From the NCBI RefSeq assembly GCF_027019125.1, contig NZ_JALUXE010000002.1, positions 62,001 through 126,000 on the forward strand: a DNA stretch of 64,000 bases. The letters run 5' to 3'. This document shows, in pieces, positions 19,109-27,398 of the stretch. The notes under the pieces are model-generated. The model made no database searches. It had not been told where the DNA came from and saw only the letters and a list, made by a program, of their open reading frames with translations. Both the position numbers and the translations under genes were made by a program. Position 1 is the stretch's first letter. Each line of letters starts with the position of its first letter. The DNA comes from Roseovarius sp. (GTDB taxonomy: Bacteria; Pseudomonadota; Alphaproteobacteria; Rhodobacterales; Rhodobacteraceae).

Positions 19109-20194
19109 GTGCAGACCCCAATTCCCCGGCTGGAAATCAAGAACCTGACGCGCCGCTATGATGGGCGGCATGTGGTTAATGACGTCTCGTTGCGGGTGAT
19201 GCCGGGGCATGTGACCTGTCTGCTCGGGCCTTCGGGCTGTGGTAAATCCACGACGCTGCGGATGATCGCCGGGGTCGAGATGCAGGATTCCGGTGAGATC
19301 TGGGTGGATGGCAACCTGGTATGTGACACGGTGTATCGCGTGCCCCCGGAGCGTCGGCATATCGGCCTGATGTTTCAGGATTTTGCGCTCTTTCCGCATC
19401 TGAGCGTGGCGCAGAACGTGGCCTTTGGTCTGAGCGGGGACAAAGCCGCCAAGATGGCGCGGGTCGGCGAGCTGCTCGAGCGGGTGGGCCTCTCACGCTA
19501 TCTCAACGCCTATCCGCACGAGCTGTCGGGTGGCGAGCAACAGCGTGTCGCGCTTGCCCGTGCGCTTGCACCGCGTCCGGGCATCATGCTTATGGACGAG
19601 CCGTTCTCGGGCTTGGACAATCGCCTGCGCGATGGCATCCGTGACGAGACGCTTGAAATCCTGCGGGAACAGGATACGGCCGTCCTTTTGGTCACGCATG
19701 AGCCGGAAGAGGCGATGCGCATGGCCGATGAAATCGCACTGATGCGGAACGGACGGATCGTGCAGCAGGGCGCGCCCTACAACGTCTACAATGCCCCCGT
19801 GGACCGCAGCGCCATGGCGTTCTTCTCGGAAATCAACGTGATCCGGGGGCGGGTGCGCGGATCGTTGGTCGATACGCCCTTTGGTCAGTTTCTAGCGCCC
19901 GGCGCCTATGAGGGCGCCGAGGTCGAGATCGTCATCCGGCCACAGCATATCAAGATCGACTTTGACCGGCACGGGCGCGGTCCCAATCCCACGCCGCAGG
20001 ATGGCACCCCGGCACGCGGCGTGGTCGAGCGCGCGCGCTTCATGGGCTCCGAGAGCCTGGTCGAATTTCGTATGGATCACGACGGCTCGCTGCTCAAGGC
20101 GACCGTGCCCAATGTATTCCTGCCCAAAACGGGCAAGGCGCTCTGGCTGATGATCCGGCGCGATCGCTGTTTCCTCTTCCCCGTAAAGGGCTGA
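19109..20194 (+). CDS. ABC transporter ATP-binding protein (FbpC/PotA-like), orphan
   Basis: A 361-residue ATPase of the importer class. Walker A is GPSGCGKST (residues 40-48), the Q-loop region is GLMFQDFALFPH, the signature is LSGGEQQR, Walker B is IMLMDEP, and the switch His is in VTHEP. The C-terminal third has a TOBE-like domain (FMGSESLVEF). The start is a GTG preceded by AAGAGG. This class energises uptake of ferric iron, polyamines, thiamine or sugars. The YRVPPERRHIGLMFQDFALFPH region is closest in style to iron or thiamine systems. No permease or binding-protein gene is adjacent, so substrate is undetermined. Confidence 0.85.
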   Translation: MQTPIPRLEIKNLTRRYDGRHVVNDVSLRVMPGHVTCLLGPSGCGKSTTLRMIAGVEMQDSGEIWVDGNLVCDTVYRVPPERRHIGLMFQDFALFPHLSVAQNVAFGLSGDKAAKMARVGELLERVGLSRYLNAYPHELSGGEQQRVALARALAPRPGIMLMDEPFSGLDNRLRDGIRDETLEILREQDTAVLLVTHEPEEAMRMADEIALMRNGRIVQQGAPYNVYNAPVDRSAMAFFSEINVIRGRVRGSLVDTPFGQFLAPGAYEGAEVEIVIRPQHIKIDFDRHGRGPNPTPQDGTPARGVVERARFMGSESLVEFRMDHDGSLLKATVPNVFLPKTGKALWLMIRRDRCFLFPVKG

Positions 20195-20201
20195 CCCCAG
20201 C

Positions 20202-21845
20202 TCAGACGAGGCGAGAGGTCGCGATTGCCGCGCGCACGAAATCGGCAAAGAGCGGATGCGGCGCGAATGGCTTGGATTTCAGTTCCGGGTGATATTGCAC
20301 ACCGATGAACCACGGGTGATCCGACCATTCGACGATCTCGGGCAGGCGTCCATCGGGCGACATGCCCGAGAAGGTCAGGCCGCAACCTTCGAGTTTCTCG
20401 CGATACTTGGTGTCCACCTCGTAGCGGTGGCGGTGACGCTCATCAATGGCGGTGCCGCCGTAAATCTCTGCCACTCGGCTGCCGTCCTTGAGAACGGCGT
20501 CATAGGCCCCGAGACGCATGGTGCCGCCCTTGTCGTCGCTGACCTTGCGCTGCACCTTCTCGTTGCCCTGGACCCATTCCTTGAGGTGATAGACCACCGG
20601 CTCGAACCGGCGCTTGCCGGCCTCGTGGTCGAATTCCTCTGATCCGGCGTCCTTGAGGCCCGCGACATTGCGCGCCGCCTCGATCACCGCCATCTGCATG
20701 CCAAGACAAATGCCGAGATAGGGAATCTTGCGCGTGCGGGCGAACTCCGCCGCCTTGATCTTGCCCTCGGTGCCGCGCTCGCCAAAGCCGCCGGGCACGA
20801 GGATGGCGTGAAACCCCTCAAGGTGGGCCGCAGGGTCTTCGCGTTCGAAAATCTCGGCGTCGACCCATTCCACGTTGACCTTGACCCGGTTGGCCATGCC
20901 GCCATGAACGAGCGCCTCCTTGATCGACTTGTAGGCGTCCTCAAGCTGCACATACTTGCCGACGATGGCAATATTGACCACCCCGTCGGTGTTCTGGATG
21001 CGATCCACCACATCGAGCCACACTGTCAGGTCCGGCTTTGGCGCGGGGCTGATCTGGAACACATCGAGCACAGCCTGATCCAGCCCCTCGCGGTGATAGG
21101 CCAGCGGTGCCTCGTAAATCGACTTGAGATCATAGGCCGCGACGACATGCTCTTTGCGGACATTGCAGAAGAGCGCGATCTTTTCGCGTTCCTTTTCCGG
21201 GATCGGCTGTTCCGACCGGCAGACGAGAATGTCGGGCGCGATGCCGATGCTCTGGAGTTCCTTGACGCTGTGTTGCGTGGGCTTGGTCTTCAACTCGCCA
21301 CTGGCGGCGAGATAGGGCAGAAGGGTGAGATGCATGAAGATGCACTGTCCGCGCGGGCGATCATGGCTGAACTGGCGGATCGCCTCGAAGAATGGCAGCC
21401 CCTCGATGTCGCCCACGGTGCCGCCGATTTCGCAGAGCATGAAATCGACCTCATCCTCGCCAATGCTCAGGAAGTCCTTGATTTCATTGGTGACATGCGG
21501 GACGACTTGGATGGTTTTGCCCAGATAGTCGCCGCGCCGCTCCTTTTCCAGCACGTTGGAATAGATGCGCCCCGAACTGACCGAGTCGGTGATCCGGGCC
21601 GGAACCCCGGTGAAGCGTTCGTAATGACCAAGATCGAGATCGGTTTCGGCCCCATCATCGGTGACGAACACCTCGCCATGTTCAAATGGTGACATCGTCC
21701 CGGGATCGACGTTGAGATAGGGATCAAGCTTGCGCAGTCGCACCGAGAACCCGCGTGCCTGCAACAGCGCTCCCAGCGCCGCCGAAGCCAACCCTTTGCC
21801 GAGCGAGGATACAACGCCGCCAGTGATGAAAATATATCGTGCCAT
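20202..21845 (-). CDS. pyrG: CTP synthase
   Basis: A 547-residue enzyme making CTP from UTP, ATP and glutamine. The N-terminal synthetase domain opens with [18 protein letters not shown] (ATP loop). The C-terminal glutamine amidotransferase has its nucleophilic Cys at about residue 380 (YLGICLGMQ) and the catalytic His in GVQYHPE. Full length for the family. The ATG at 21845 gives the standard N terminus; the frame runs on for 29 codons upstream without support. It is convergent with the ABC ATPase (seven-base gap). Confidence 0.98.
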   Translation of the reverse strand: MARYIFITGGVVSSLGKGLASAALGALLQARGFSVRLRKLDPYLNVDPGTMSPFEHGEVFVTDDGAETDLDLGHYERFTGVPARITDSVSSGRIYSNVLEKERRGDYLGKTIQVVPHVTNEIKDFLSIGEDEVDFMLCEIGGTVGDIEGLPFFEAIRQFSHDRPRGQCIFMHLTLLPYLAASGELKTKPTQHSVKELQSIGIAPDILVCRSEQPIPEKEREKIALFCNVRKEHVVAAYDLKSIYEAPLAYHREGLDQAVLDVFQISPAPKPDLTVWLDVVDRIQNTDGVVNIAIVGKYVQLEDAYKSIKEALVHGGMANRVKVNVEWVDAEIFEREDPAAHLEGFHAILVPGGFGERGTEGKIKAAEFARTRKIPYLGICLGMQMAVIEAARNVAGLKDAGSEEFDHEAGKRRFEPVVYHLKEWVQGNEKVQRKVSDDKGGTMRLGAYDAVLKDGSRVAEIYGGTAIDERHRHRYEVDTKYREKLEGCGLTFSGMSPDGRLPEIVEWSDHPWFIGVQYHPELKSKPFAPHPLFADFVRAAIATSRLV

Positions 21846-22013
21846 GCGTTGAGGCCCCCGTGATCTCGTGTGTTTTATGGACGGTCTAAAACCCAGCGAT
21901 GGCCCAAAAGACCACCCTGCCACGGGATTCAACCTCTACAGGATTCGCGAGGATTGCGCAAGCCAACCGCTAGATGATGTTGCGCAATCCCAAAGCGCCC
22001 TCAAAGAATTGTG

Positions 22014-22376
22014 TCAGTCTGCTGTCGGCGTGAGGGGTGCCGTGTCACCTGCGGGCGGTGGCATCAGGGTCTCGACATCGGGCAGCGCGGGCGTCGATGT
22101 CTCGGCGGGGGGCGGTGCATCGGTCAGACGGTCGAGAACCGAGACCCCGGCCGCGTTCTGTGCGGCAATGATTGTCAGCGTGATCGAGGTCACGATAAAG
22201 GCCGCGGCCAGAATCCATGTCATCTTGCCCAAGGCCGTGGCAGCCGCGCGGCCTGTCATGGCGCCGCCACCGCCGCCACCCATGCCAAGCCCACCACCTT
22301 CGGAGCGTTGCAGCAGCACTACGCCAATAAGGGCGAGCGCCAGAAGAAGATGGACGGTCAGAACGACATTTTCCAT
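22014..22376 (-). CDS. secG: Preprotein translocase subunit SecG
   Basis: A 120-residue membrane protein with two helices (residues 4-22 and 50-72) joined by the Gly-rich RSEGGGLGMGGGGGG loop typical of SecG, and a Pro/Ala/Thr-rich C-terminal tail. It assists SecYE during protein export. It lies 168 bases upstream of pyrG on the same strand, the usual secG-pyrG arrangement of alphaproteobacteria. Confidence 0.95.
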   Translation of the reverse strand: MENVVLTVHLLLALALIGVVLLQRSEGGGLGMGGGGGGAMTGRAAATALGKMTWILAAAFIVTSITLTIIAAQNAAGVSVLDRLTDAPPPAETSTPALPDVETLMPPPAGDTAPLTPTAD

Positions 22377-22579
22377 GGAACGGAGGACCTACGCTTGTGT
22401 CTCGATCTGCCGCTATCTATGCAATTCTGCACCCGCCCGCAACCCGCCAATCGCCCCTTGCCCGCCAATTCAGGGAATGGAAAGGTGTCTGGAGGGACTT
22501 CGGCGAATTAGATGTTTCACCCGGCGCGTCACCCCGTTATACCGGCGCGCGGTTTGGACCAAATGCCGAGGGGTAAATC

Positions 22580-23875
22580 ATGGCAAATGTCGTCGTCGTC
22601 GGGGCCCAGTGGGGTGACGAGGGAAAAGGCAAGATCGTCGATTGGCTGAGCGAACGCGCCGATGTGATCGCGCGCTTTCAGGGTGGCCATAACGCGGGCC
22701 ATACTCTTGTGATCGACGGCAAGGTCTACAAGCTCAACGCGCTGCCGTCCGGCGTCGTGCGGGGCGGCAAGCTCAGCGTGATCGGCAATGGTGTGGTTCT
22801 GGACCCCTGGCACCTGGTTAAAGAGATTGCCTCGATCCGCGCGCAAGGGGTGACGATCACGCCCGAGACGCTGATGATCGCCGAGAATACCCCGCTCATT
22901 CTGCCCATCCACGGCGAATTGGACCGTGCCCGCGAAGAAGCGGCCAGCAAAGGCACCAAGATCGGCACCACGGGTCGCGGTATCGGGCCGGCCTATGAGG
23001 ACAAGGTGGGGCGTCGTTCGGTCCGGGTGGCGGATCTGGCGGATGAGGCCACGCTTGTCGCGCGGGTTGATCGCGCGCTCCAGCATCACGATCCGTTGCG
23101 GCGAGGGCTGGGGATTGCCGAGGTCGACCGCGAGGCACTGATCGCGCAGCTGAAAGAGATTGCGCCGCAAATCCTGCCTTATGCCGCCCCTGTGTGGAAG
23201 GTGCTCAACGAGCAGCGCCGCTCGGGCAAGCGGATTCTCTTCGAGGGCGCGCAAGGGGCGCTTCTCGATATTGATTTCGGGACTTATCCCTTTGTCACTT
23301 CATCCAATGTGATCGCCGGACAGGCGGCCACGGGCGTGGGCCTTGGACCGGGGGCGATTGATTACGTGCTGGGCATCGTCAAGGCCTATACCACGCGGGT
23401 GGGCGAGGGGCCGTTTCCCACCGAATTGCTCGATGACGATGGTCAACGTCTAGGCGAGCGCGGGCATGAGTTCGGAACGGTGACAGGGCGCAAGCGGCGT
23501 TGCGGCTGGTTCGATGCCTGTCTCGTGCGGCAGACCTGCGTCACGTCGGGGGTTACGGGGATTGCCCTGACCAAACTCGATGTGCTGGACGGGTTCGAGA
23601 CGCTCAAGATCTGCGTGGGGTATGATCTTGACGGCACGCGGCTGGATTATCTGCCGACCGCCGCCGATCAACAGGCCCGCTGTACGCCGATTTACGAGGA
23701 AATGCCCGGTTGGTCGCAATCGACCGAGGGGGCGCGCAGTTGGGCGGACCTGCCCGCGGAGGCGATCAAATACGTGCGCCGCGTCGAAGAGTTGATCGAC
23801 TGCCCGGTCGCGCTACTCTCTACCTCACCCGAGCGCGAGGATACGATCCTCGTGACAGACCCTTTCGCGGATTGA
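22580..23875 (+). CDS. purA: Adenylosuccinate synthetase
   Basis: A 431-residue GTP-dependent enzyme joining IMP and aspartate, the first committed step to AMP. The P-loop-like [11 protein letters not shown] at residues 8-18, the GGHNAGHT motif, the [13 protein letters not shown] stretch and [11 protein letters not shown] are all intact. Length is the family norm. It is divergent from secG across 203 bases, in which no clear promoter or other structure was identified. Confidence 0.98.
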   Translation: MANVVVVGAQWGDEGKGKIVDWLSERADVIARFQGGHNAGHTLVIDGKVYKLNALPSGVVRGGKLSVIGNGVVLDPWHLVKEIASIRAQGVTITPETLMIAENTPLILPIHGELDRAREEAASKGTKIGTTGRGIGPAYEDKVGRRSVRVADLADEATLVARVDRALQHHDPLRRGLGIAEVDREALIAQLKEIAPQILPYAAPVWKVLNEQRRSGKRILFEGAQGALLDIDFGTYPFVTSSNVIAGQAATGVGLGPGAIDYVLGIVKAYTTRVGEGPFPTELLDDDGQRLGERGHEFGTVTGRKRRCGWFDACLVRQTCVTSGVTGIALTKLDVLDGFETLKICVGYDLDGTRLDYLPTAADQQARCTPIYEEMPGWSQSTEGARSWADLPAEAIKYVRRVEELIDCPVALLSTSPEREDTILVTDPFAD

Positions 23876-23884
23876 GGAGGACCG

Positions 23885-24109
23885 ATGCCACTCAGTTACA
23901 AGGCCCGGAAACGCTGGTCATTGGTGGTGTTGCTGGTCGGCTTGCCCGCCTATGTGGTGGCGGCAGTCAGTCTTGTGAACTGGATGGATCGCCCGTCGAT
24001 CTGGGTGGAATTGCTGATCTATGTCGGGCTTGGATTTGTCTGGATATTGCCGCTCAAGCGCGTGTTCATCGGCGTGGGCCAACCTGACCCGGATGCGCGC
24101 AAAGACTGA
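23885..24109 (+). CDS. DUF2842 small membrane protein
   Basis: A 74-residue protein with a basic N terminus (MPLSYKARKRW), two predicted membrane helices (about residues 12-32 and 41-58) and a short polar tail. This is the pattern of the DUF2842 family of alphaproteobacterial inner-membrane proteins, whose function is unknown. It follows purA by nine bases and is probably co-transcribed, with a terminator shortly after. Confidence 0.75.
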   Translation: MPLSYKARKRWSLVVLLVGLPAYVVAAVSLVNWMDRPSIWVELLIYVGLGFVWILPLKRVFIGVGQPDPDARKD

Positions 24110-24138
24110 CGCGCCCTTTTCATCGTTCCTACAGTAAT

Positions 24139-24175
24139 AAAACCGGCGTCTGCCATCTTCGGGGACGCCGGTTTT
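24139..24175. terminator. Bidirectional terminator
   Basis: A 12-bp perfect inverted repeat, AAAACCGGCGTC and its complement GACGCCGGTTTT, surrounds a 13-base loop. Flanking A and T runs give a U tract in both directions. It lies between the convergent DUF2842 gene and the dehydrogenase gene. Confidence 0.85.
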
Positions 24176-24183
24176 GATTTTTC

Positions 24184-26592
24184 TCAGCCGCGCATCCGTG
24201 CGCCATCCACGTCGAAAAGAGCCTCGGTGAGCAGTCTTGCCGCCCGCTTGTGCCCGAGGATTTCGATTTCCGCGTCGAGCCCGGCCTGGGCTGTCTCGGT
24301 GGGGATAAGAGCCAAGGCGATGGATTTGCCCGCGTGATGCGAATAGCCGCCCGATGTGCAGAACCCGCGCACCTCATCCCCGATCCAGACCGGTTCGTAT
24401 CCGTTCACATCTGCGTCCGCTGCATCCACCTCGAATGCCACCAGTTTGCGCGCGGCCCCTTTGGCGCGCTCGGCCTCTGCCGCTTCGCGCCCGACGAAAT
24501 CGGCGTTCTTGGTAAAGCTGATGAAGCGGTCCATGCCAGTCTCGCCGGGCGTGTAATCGGGCGAAAACTCGTTGAGCCATGAGCCAAAGAAGCGATCAAG
24601 CCGAAGGGACATCATCGCGCGCATCCCGAAGGGTTTCATCCCGTGCTTTTGCCCCGCCGACCAGAGCACATCCCAAAGCGCGCGCTGCGCCATCGGGTCG
24701 CAGAAGATCTCATAGCCCAAATCGCCAGTGTAGCTGACGCGCTGCACGAGGCAATCGACCATGCCGACGGTCGCGTGGCGCACATCCATGAAACGCATCT
24801 CGCCCAGCGCATCACGGGTGCAGGCCATGAGCACGTCGCGCGCGCGCGGGCCTGCAATCTGAAATCCGTTCAGCCGATCCGAGATATTCTCGACCCTGAC
24901 ACCCGTCGCCTCATTCTGGGCGAACCAGCGCATGTGTACCGCCTGTGCGCCATAAGAGGCGGTGAGCTGGAAGGTTTCGTCATTGAGGCACGACACCGTG
25001 AAATCGCCCCAGAGCCGTCCCTTGGGCGAAAGCATCGGCGTCAGAGAAAGGCGCCCCGGTTTGGGGATGCGCCCCGCCATGATCCGGTCGAGCCATGCGC
25101 GCGCATTCGGCCCTGTGACGAGGTATTTGCCGAAGTTATGCACTTCGTTGATGCCTACGGCCTCGCGCACGGCGCGGACCTCGCGCGCGGTTGCCTCCCA
25201 TGCGTTGGAACGGCGGAACGACGGTGTCTCATAGCGCGGCTCTTCGCCAGTCGCGAAGTAATTGACCACCTCCAGCCCGTATTGCGCGCCCCAGACCGCG
25301 CCCATGTTGTCGAACACGTCATACATCGGCGTCTGGCGGAAGGGGCGGGCGGCGGGCAGTTCTTCGTTCGGATATGAGACAGAAAAGCGTTTCTGATAGT
25401 TCTCGATCACCTTGGGGCGTGTATAGCCCGGCGTGATCCAGTCGCCAAAGCGCGCCACGTCCATCGCGGTCACGTCGCGCTCACATTCGCCATGGATCAT
25501 CCACTGCGCCAGCATGAGGCCCACGCCGCCCCCCTGCGAGAAGCCCGCCATCACACCACAGGCTGACCAATAGCCGCGCAGGCCGGGAATGGGGCCAACC
25601 AGTGGGTTGCCATCGGGGGCAAAGGTGAAGGGGCCGTGGATGACCGATTTGACGCCCGCTTTTTCCAGCACGGGAAAGCGGCGGTAGGCGAATTCGATGC
25701 TGGCCTCGATCTTGTCGAGGTTGTCGGGCAGAAGCTCGTGGCCGAAATCCCAGGGCGTGCCATCGACCGCCCATGGCTTGCAGGGCTGTTCGTAAAAGCC
25801 GATGCAGAGCCCGCGCCCTTCTTGGCGCAGATAGCTTTCGCCGGCCGGATCCATGACATGGGGATGTTCGGTATCGCGGCTGTAAATCGTCGGTATTTCG
25901 TCGGTGACGATATACTGATGTTCCATCGGGTGCAGTGGCAGGTAGACGCCCGCCATCGCCCCCACTTCACGGGCCCAGAGACCGCCCGCGTTGACCACAT
26001 GCTCGGTATGGATGGTGCCCTTGTCCGTCACCACATCCCAGGTACCATCGGCGCGCTGCCTGGTTTCCTTCACCATGCAGTGCGTCTCGATGCTGGCCCC
26101 GCCCATGCGTGCAGCACGCGCATAGGCATGCGTGGTGCCCGAGGGATCAAGGTGCCCGTCGAGCGGGTCGTAGAGCCCGCCGATGATCCCGTCGATATTC
26201 GTCACCGGGGCGATTTTCGCGATTTCTTCGGGGCTCACGATATGGGTGTCGAGGCCCATGTAGCGATGCTTGGCGCGCTCGGCCAAAAGCATGTCAAAGC
26301 GGTCGCGATTGTCCGCGAGCGTGACCCCGCCGACGTGATGCAGCCCACAGGACATGCCGGTGATCTCTTCGAGCTCCTTGTAGAGCCGGATCGTATAGCC
26401 CTGAAGGGCCGCCATGTTGGTGTCGCCGTTGAGCGTGTGAAAGCCGCCCGCCGCGTGCCAGGTGGAGCCGGAGGTCAGTTCCGAGCGCTCCACAAGCATG
26501 ACGTCCGACCAGCCCAGTTTGGTCAGGTGATAGAGCACGGAACAGCCGACGACACCGCCGCCGATCACAACCACACGGGTGCTGGTTTTCAT
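24184..26592 (-). CDS. FAD-dependent dehydrogenase with GcvT domains (dimethylglycine/sarcosine dehydrogenase type), copy 1
   Basis: An 802-residue two-module enzyme. The N-terminal half is a DAO-type FAD domain with VVIGGGVVGCSV at about residue 8 and the STWHAA motif, whose His is the covalent FAD ligand in dimethylglycine dehydrogenase. The C-terminal half has the tetrahydrofolate-binding GcvT fold (DLGYEIF, then GMRAMMSLRLDR). Such enzymes demethylate N-methylated glycines and pass the one-carbon unit to tetrahydrofolate. The real substrate here could be dimethylglycine, sarcosine or a related osmolyte product. A GGGAG ribosome-binding site precedes the ATG. A paralogue lies at 27399 in the opposite orientation. 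Confidence 0.88.
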   Translation of the reverse strand: MKTSTRVVVIGGGVVGCSVLYHLTKLGWSDVMLVERSELTSGSTWHAAGGFHTLNGDTNMAALQGYTIRLYKELEEITGMSCGLHHVGGVTLADNRDRFDMLLAERAKHRYMGLDTHIVSPEEIAKIAPVTNIDGIIGGLYDPLDGHLDPSGTTHAYARAARMGGASIETHCMVKETRQRADGTWDVVTDKGTIHTEHVVNAGGLWAREVGAMAGVYLPLHPMEHQYIVTDEIPTIYSRDTEHPHVMDPAGESYLRQEGRGLCIGFYEQPCKPWAVDGTPWDFGHELLPDNLDKIEASIEFAYRRFPVLEKAGVKSVIHGPFTFAPDGNPLVGPIPGLRGYWSACGVMAGFSQGGGVGLMLAQWMIHGECERDVTAMDVARFGDWITPGYTRPKVIENYQKRFSVSYPNEELPAARPFRQTPMYDVFDNMGAVWGAQYGLEVVNYFATGEEPRYETPSFRRSNAWEATAREVRAVREAVGINEVHNFGKYLVTGPNARAWLDRIMAGRIPKPGRLSLTPMLSPKGRLWGDFTVSCLNDETFQLTASYGAQAVHMRWFAQNEATGVRVENISDRLNGFQIAGPRARDVLMACTRDALGEMRFMDVRHATVGMVDCLVQRVSYTGDLGYEIFCDPMAQRALWDVLWSAGQKHGMKPFGMRAMMSLRLDRFFGSWLNEFSPDYTPGETGMDRFISFTKNADFVGREAAEAERAKGAARKLVAFEVDAADADVNGYEPVWIGDEVRGFCTSGGYSHHAGKSIALALIPTETAQAGLDAEIEILGHKRAARLLTEALFDVDGARMRG

Positions 26593-26846
26593 TTTGGAAC
26601 TCCCTGAGATTTTGCCAGAGCCTGCCAATGGCACAGGAAAGATCATGTCTGTGAGCGACAATCTCTGACGTATTTGGATTGCGCTTTGCGCGACTTGGCA
26701 CAGGGTATGTATGGGGTTGTTTGGATAAATATTACAAAAAAACAACCAGAAGAAGAATCATTGAATAAAAATAACTCTTAAAGTAACCTTATGTTGCCTG
26801 CTCTATTTCGCAGGTGTGCTTTAATTTATCCAAGGAGGTCTTTGAA
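26593..26846. other. AT-rich intergenic leader between dehydrogenase and Cys-rich gene
   Basis: These 254 bases separate two divergent genes and are much richer in A+T than their surroundings. Counting 26761-26820 gives 21 G/C of 60. The strip holds A-tracts around 26733-26775 and ends in AAGGAGGT (26832-26839), a near-perfect anti-Shine-Dalgarno match. It is long for this gene-dense window and must hold the promoters of both flanking genes. No single promoter pair stood out clearly enough to name. Confidence 0.6.
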
Positions 26847-27215
26847 ATGGCACAAGATTTTTATGAATTCGATCAAAGCGCGGTTGATGCTGCACTGGAA
26901 GTCGCACGTCGCAGGCATGATAACCATGCCGCAGCCAAGAACCTCACGGCACAATCGGCTCTTCCGGCGGGTGGCGGGCATGTTGCGGTCGCCGCACAGT
27001 GTATTTCCGTGACCGTGGAAAACAATCAGGTTTGCATCAATCTGCCGCTCGGATTGGGCAAGCATTGCTTGCCTCTGCCGGTGTCGATCCCCAACGGCAC
27101 CGCTGCCGAGGCCTGTCTCGATGTCTGCACCAAGTTTGGCATTCCGACGGGCGTGAAGGTTTCGATCAAGGTTGCCGGAAGCACGGTGATCAGCGAGACC
27201 TTTGGCATCTGCTGA
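26847..27215 (+). CDS. Unrecognised 122-residue protein with six cysteines
   Basis: The ATG is preceded at seven bases by the very strong ribosome-binding site AAGGAGGT, suggesting high expression. Residues 1-44 are charged and Ala/His-rich and end in AGGG. Residues 45-122 are hydrophobic to neutral and beta-like, with Cys52, Cys63, Cys74, Cys90, Cys94 and C-terminal Cys122. The first three are spaced by exactly 11 residues. There is no Sec signal or membrane helix. A strong terminator follows, so it is probably monocistronic. The two-part layout could mean a leader plus a disulfide-rich or metal-binding core, or a secreted structural protein. These are guesses, and I recognise no family. Confidence 0.7.
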   Translation: MAQDFYEFDQSAVDAALEVARRRHDNHAAAKNLTAQSALPAGGGHVAVAAQCISVTVENNQVCINLPLGLGKHCLPLPVSIPNGTAAEACLDVCTKFGIPTGVKVSIKVAGSTVISETFGIC

Positions 27216-27256
27216 GAAAGGTCGGTCAGGACCGATCTGACCGTTCCCATGGATCG

Positions 27257-27289
27257 CGGCCTGTCCCTTGGGGGGCAGGCCGTTCTTTT
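27257..27289 (+). terminator. Rho-independent terminator after the Cys-rich gene
   Basis: An 11-bp stem (CGGCCTGTCCC with GGGGCAGGCCG, one G-T pair) closes a four-base TTGG loop and is followed by TTCTTTT. It lies 41 bases after the stop. A smaller hairpin (CGGTCAG and CTGACCG, 27223-27243) precedes it. Confidence 0.85.
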
Positions 27290-27398
27290 GCTGTTTGGCG
27301 CCGATTTGCATCAGAGCGACGGAAAATGTCGGAGATCGGCAATCGGGTCATGATTGCGCCCTTCAGGATATGGGCAGAAAATTCCAGAGGAACTCCCA

